Shown piece after piece: positions 14,115 through 16,252 of a stretch of DNA of 16,252 nucleotides. Both the position numbers and the translations under genes were made by a program. Source of the stretch: JBBSMX01 sp038232935 (GTDB taxonomy: Bacteria > Bacteroidota > Rhodothermia > Rhodothermales > JANQRZ01); NCBI GenBank assembly GCA_038232935.1, contig JBBSMX010000095.1:1-16252 (forward strand), read 5' to 3'. The notes under the pieces are model-generated. The model had not been told where the DNA came from, searched no databases, and saw only the letters and a list, made by a program, of their open reading frames with translations. Positions within the stretch are counted from its first letter, which is position 1; the number at the start of each line of letters is the position of its first letter.

Positions 14115-14621
14115 CTACTGTACGCGACGAGCTAGGCGCTCGGCGTGCTCGGCATCGTCGCTTGGTTCCAGTAGCCCGTCGAGATCGAGGGCCGGCGCCG
14201 GGGAGCGATACCCTTCCTCAAGCAGGTCCCAATCGCGGCTGGTGACGATGGCTTCGAGGTTTTCGATCCGACGGAGCAGGCGGGCGACTTCCGGGGACTC
14301 GTCGGTGCCGGTCCGCTTGCCGCGTTCGAGACGGCGGAGCTGATCACGGAGGGCGTCGAGGCTGGCCTGCGTCTCCTCCTGACCGAGTAGCTCCTGCATC
14401 CGGCGCTCCTCCCAGCCCGATCCCTTGCCCGGCACGCCGAAGACCCGGGTGGCGTGGCTGGCGAGCCCGATGCCCCAGCCGAGCAATGGGAAGATGAACC
14501 AGTAGCCGCCCGTGAAGAGGCTGAGCGCGACGAACATGGTGTTGCAGATGAGGTAGGAGGCGAGGTGCCCGAAGAACTCCTTCTCCTCCTTGACTTGCTT
14601 TTTAGCTTCTTTCTCGGTCAT
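14115..14621 (-). CDS. 2TM-domain membrane protein with long coiled-coil tail
   Basis: The 168-residue product starts with a lysine/glutamate-rich helix (1-15), followed by two membrane helices (about 18-38 and 41-61). They carry the pattern F..HL..Y...N and then W..FP..GWGIGL..H...VF, seen in the small 2TM domain found in many bacterial membrane proteins. A charged, heptad-like region follows (about 71-135, with repeated Leu/Arg/Glu), probably a cytoplasmic coiled coil, then a short acidic tail. ATG 14621 is chosen since the domain begins at once; in-frame ATGs at 14645 and 14675 would add unlikely sequence. Function is unknown. In several bacteria similar 2TM segments are fused to histidine kinases of the LytS type, but no kinase part is present here. 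It lies 90 bp after the lipid kinase on the same strand. Confidence 0.75.
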   Translation of the reverse strand: MTEKEAKKQVKEEKEFFGHLASYLICNTMFVALSLFTGGYWFIFPLLGWGIGLASHATRVFGVPGKGSGWEERRMQELLGQEETQASLDALRDQLRRLERGKRTGTDESPEVARLLRRIENLEAIVTSRDWDLLEEGYRSPAPALDLDGLLEPSDDAEHAERLARRVQ

Positions 14622-14711
14622 GGCTGAGGGCGGGTTGCGAAGCATGAGGGACTCCAGCGTACGAACGATCCGCAAGAAGGTTATGCTGAACGAGGGCGGG
14701 CTATCCCTTCG

Positions 14712-15620
14712 TTACACGCCCGGCTCCGGCGTGTAGGTTTCCCCCACGGCCACGCGGAGCGCGCCCGGCACCACCTCGAACGTAACGGGCTCGTCCGTGT
14801 AGATCTCGCCGTCGACGTTGAACCACATCCCCGGCCGAGAGTCGACCAGCACGCGGCGTGCGCGGCGGTAGAGCACATGCTCGCTGTCTAGGTAGTCGCC
14901 GGCGAGGGCGCGGGCGGCGAGGCCGGCCAGCTCCACCGCCGTGCAGCGCTTGACGATTACCACGTCGAGCAGTCCATCCTCCGGGTTGGCGCGCGGCGCG
15001 GCCGGTCGCCCCCCGCCCGCCGTCCGTCCATTGGCGACGATGACGTTGAAGGCATGCACCCGTTCTAGTTCGCCGTCGTCCCACGCGATGCGCGTGTCAT
15101 AATCGGTGAGGTCGGGGAGGGCTTTAACCGTGCCGATGAGGTACGAGAGCGGCCCCCACGCCGCCTTGAGGTCGGACGTCATCGCCCCTTCGAGCTCGTC
15201 GGTGAAGCCGCCCGCGCAGACATTCGCGGCATAGATCGTCCCCGCGTCGCTCTGGACCCGGATGAGATCGAGCGGTCGGTGAGGGCCGCGCAGGGCGAGC
15301 TCGAAAGCAAGGGCGGGGTCTTCCGGGAGGGCGAGGGTGCGGGCGAGGTCGTTGCCCGTGCCGAGCGGGACGATGCCGAACGCCACGGCACCGAAATCAT
15401 CGGCTAGGCCGTTGACGACTTCGTTCACTGTCCCGTCGCCGCCGGCCGCGATGACGACGTCGTAGCCTTGCGCGACAGACTCGGCAGCGAGGCGGCGGCC
15501 GTGGCCGGGGGCTTCGCAAGCGCACAGCTCCACGTCCGGCTCACGGTGGAGGGCCATGCGAAGGGCGTCGGCGGCGTCGGCACTGCCGGCGTTGGGGTTG
15601 AGGATGAGGCGAGCCTTCAT
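14712..15620 (-). CDS. Diacylglycerol kinase catalytic-domain lipid kinase (YegS/BmrU family)
   Basis: The 302-residue product has the family hallmarks: LILNPNAGS (5-13), the nucleotide-binding GGDGTVNEVVNGL (60-72) and PLGTGNDLART (85-95). A C-terminal sandwich with DGLLDVVIVKR and FNVDGE elements is also present. Such enzymes phosphorylate diacylglycerol, sphingoid bases or other lipids with ATP at the membrane face. The exact lipid cannot be read from sequence. ATG 15620 is chosen because MKARLILNP is the conserved beginning; an in-frame ATG at 15671 adds 17 unlikely residues. The gene diverges from the holin-like gene with 90 bp between starts and precedes the 2TM gene. Confidence 0.93.
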   Translation of the reverse strand: MKARLILNPNAGSADAADALRMALHREPDVELCACEAPGHGRRLAAESVAQGYDVVIAAGGDGTVNEVVNGLADDFGAVAFGIVPLGTGNDLARTLALPEDPALAFELALRGPHRPLDLIRVQSDAGTIYAANVCAGGFTDELEGAMTSDLKAAWGPLSYLIGTVKALPDLTDYDTRIAWDDGELERVHAFNVIVANGRTAGGGRPAAPRANPEDGLLDVVIVKRCTAVELAGLAARALAGDYLDSEHVLYRRARRVLVDSRPGMWFNVDGEIYTDEPVTFEVVPGALRVAVGETYTPEPGV

Positions 15621-15710
15621 GAGAGGAGGGGCAGGGGGAAGGGCGGAGCGGGCACTTTCCGGGCGCGTCACCCTTTAATCGACGGCCCCTTTCTTCGATC
15701 CCACCTCGTC

Positions 15711-16052
15711 ATGATGAATCTGCTGCTTCGTTGGCTCGTCGGCGCGCTCGCGCTGCTGCTCGTCGCCTACTTCCTGCCCGGCATCGCAGTGGCGAACTTC
15801 TTCCCGGCGGCGCTCGTGGCGGCGCTCGTGCTCGGATTCGTCAACGCGTTCATCCGGCCGCTCGTCAAGCTGCTCCCGCTCCCGCTGACGTGCCTCACGC
15901 TCGGGCTGTTCTCGCTCGTCGTGAACGCGGTGCTGTTCTGGGCCGTCGCCGCGTTCGTGGAGGGGTTCGAGGTGGACGGAGCCGTGGCGGCGCTGCTCGG
16001 CTCCGTCGTGTACAGCCTCGTCACCGCAGCCGCGAGTCTGTTTCTGAAATGA
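15711..16052 (+). CDS. Small four-helix membrane protein, phage-holin superfamily IV (YvlD-like)
   Basis: The 113-residue product is almost wholly hydrophobic, with four membrane segments near residues 4-24, 30-50, 57-80 and 88-112. The motif GFVNAFIRPLVKLLPLPLTCLTLGLFSLVVNAVLFW (about 43-78) is typical of the YvlD/mycobacterial 4TMS phage-holin family. The name comes from distant similarity; most chromosomal members are not phage lysis proteins and have unknown function. No lysin or other phage gene is nearby, which fits a housekeeping membrane protein. ATG 15711 is followed at once by ATG 15714, either of which may serve. The longer frame from 15468 overlaps the divergent lipid kinase and is not credible. 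Confidence 0.85.
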   Translation: MMNLLLRWLVGALALLLVAYFLPGIAVANFFPAALVAALVLGFVNAFIRPLVKLLPLPLTCLTLGLFSLVVNAVLFWAVAAFVEGFEVDGAVAALLGSVVYSLVTAAASLFLK

Positions 16053-16180
16053 GCCGGCATGCTCGGCGACGCGGGAAGTGACGCGCCTTTCATTTCGAAT
16101 GAGGCTGACCTTTGGTAGTCTCCCAGTTGTGTGTTGACGGGCTATGACGTACTCTTCGACTCCCTCTTCCGAGGTCTCCC

Positions 16181-16252
16181 ATGTCCGAGTTCGCTCGTGC
16201 CGGCGAGGTCTGCCCCGCCCCCCACTGCACGGCCGCGCCCGCCATCGTCAAG
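16181..16252 (+). CDS. Start of an unidentified gene (partial, 3' cut by window edge)
   Basis: From ATG 16181 the frame stays open for 24 codons to the window end, giving MSEFARAGEVCPAPHCTAAP and four more residues. Two cysteines (11 and 16) are close together. The peptide is too short to recognise. Another ATG at 16144 is open in a different frame with an arginine-rich product, which looks less likely. The 128 bp between the holin-like stop and this ATG show no clear terminator or promoter. Confidence 0.3.
   Translation, partial: MSEFARAGEVCPAPHCTAAPAIVK

Noticed and set aside
15711..16052. Prophage interpretation of the holin-like gene
   Set aside because: There is no lysin, structural or integrase gene nearby; chromosomal YvlD-type proteins are common outside phages.
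1..16252. CRISPR array, tRNA or rRNA genes
   Set aside because: No regularly spaced repeats and no tRNA-like cloverleaf or rRNA sequence was seen in the intergenic regions by eye; a covariance-model scan was not possible.

Overview
The window is GC-rich (roughly two thirds G+C by eye, not computed) and densely coded, with short gaps and few purine-rich Shine-Dalgarno sequences. The protein at 350-1057 ends in a type IX secretion (T9SS) type A sorting domain, a hallmark of the Bacteroidota/Rhodothermota group. Together with the high GC and the gene content, this suggests a Rhodothermales-like bacterium (relatives of Salinibacter, Rubricoccus or Rhodothermus). That placement is inference. No rRNA or tRNA was found to confirm it.

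Left part, plus strand. The window opens on the last codons of what looks like an IS630-family transposase. A rho-independent terminator and a separate large hairpin follow. Next comes a secreted cupredoxin (type 1 copper) protein with a T9SS tail and its own terminator. A perfect 12-bp-stem palindrome of the dispersed-repeat kind lies just before purL, the small-type FGAM synthase subunit of purine synthesis. The purL-trxA gap holds several inverted repeats. Thioredoxin (trxA) and thioredoxin reductase (trxB) follow, separated by a strong terminator, so the two halves of one redox system are adjacent but can be transcribed at different levels. An exported BON-LysM protein and a tail-anchored protein with a degenerate PilZ-like domain complete this strand block.

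Middle, minus strand. The order of transcription is a PLP-dependent trans-sulfuration enzyme (cystathionine gamma-synthase/lyase family), proline dehydrogenase, and an M23 peptidase. The last two overlap as TAATG. This probable operon converges on the PilZ-like gene with only 2 bp between stop codons. A lower-GC gap of about 310 bp (9300-9609), rich in small repeats, separates it from a divergent gene for a large membrane hybrid histidine kinase (TM region, two PAS, HisKA, HATPase, receiver).

Right part. A renalase-like FAD amine-oxidase-fold protein and pdxH (PNP/PMP oxidase, which makes PLP) form a tight plus-strand pair. They converge on a minus-strand pair: a diacylglycerol-kinase-family lipid kinase, then a 2TM-domain protein with a long coiled-coil tail. 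A small four-helix membrane protein (phage-holin superfamily IV/YvlD type) diverges from the lipid kinase. The window ends in the first codons of an unidentified gene.

Most of this is ordinary chromosomal housekeeping. The least ordinary items are the PilZ-like tail-anchored protein without an RxxxR motif, the exported Kbp-like BON-LysM protein, the T9SS-exported cupredoxin, the renalase-like/pdxH pair, and the non-coding palindromes. I see no CRISPR array, defence island or phage module, and no clear new multi-gene system.
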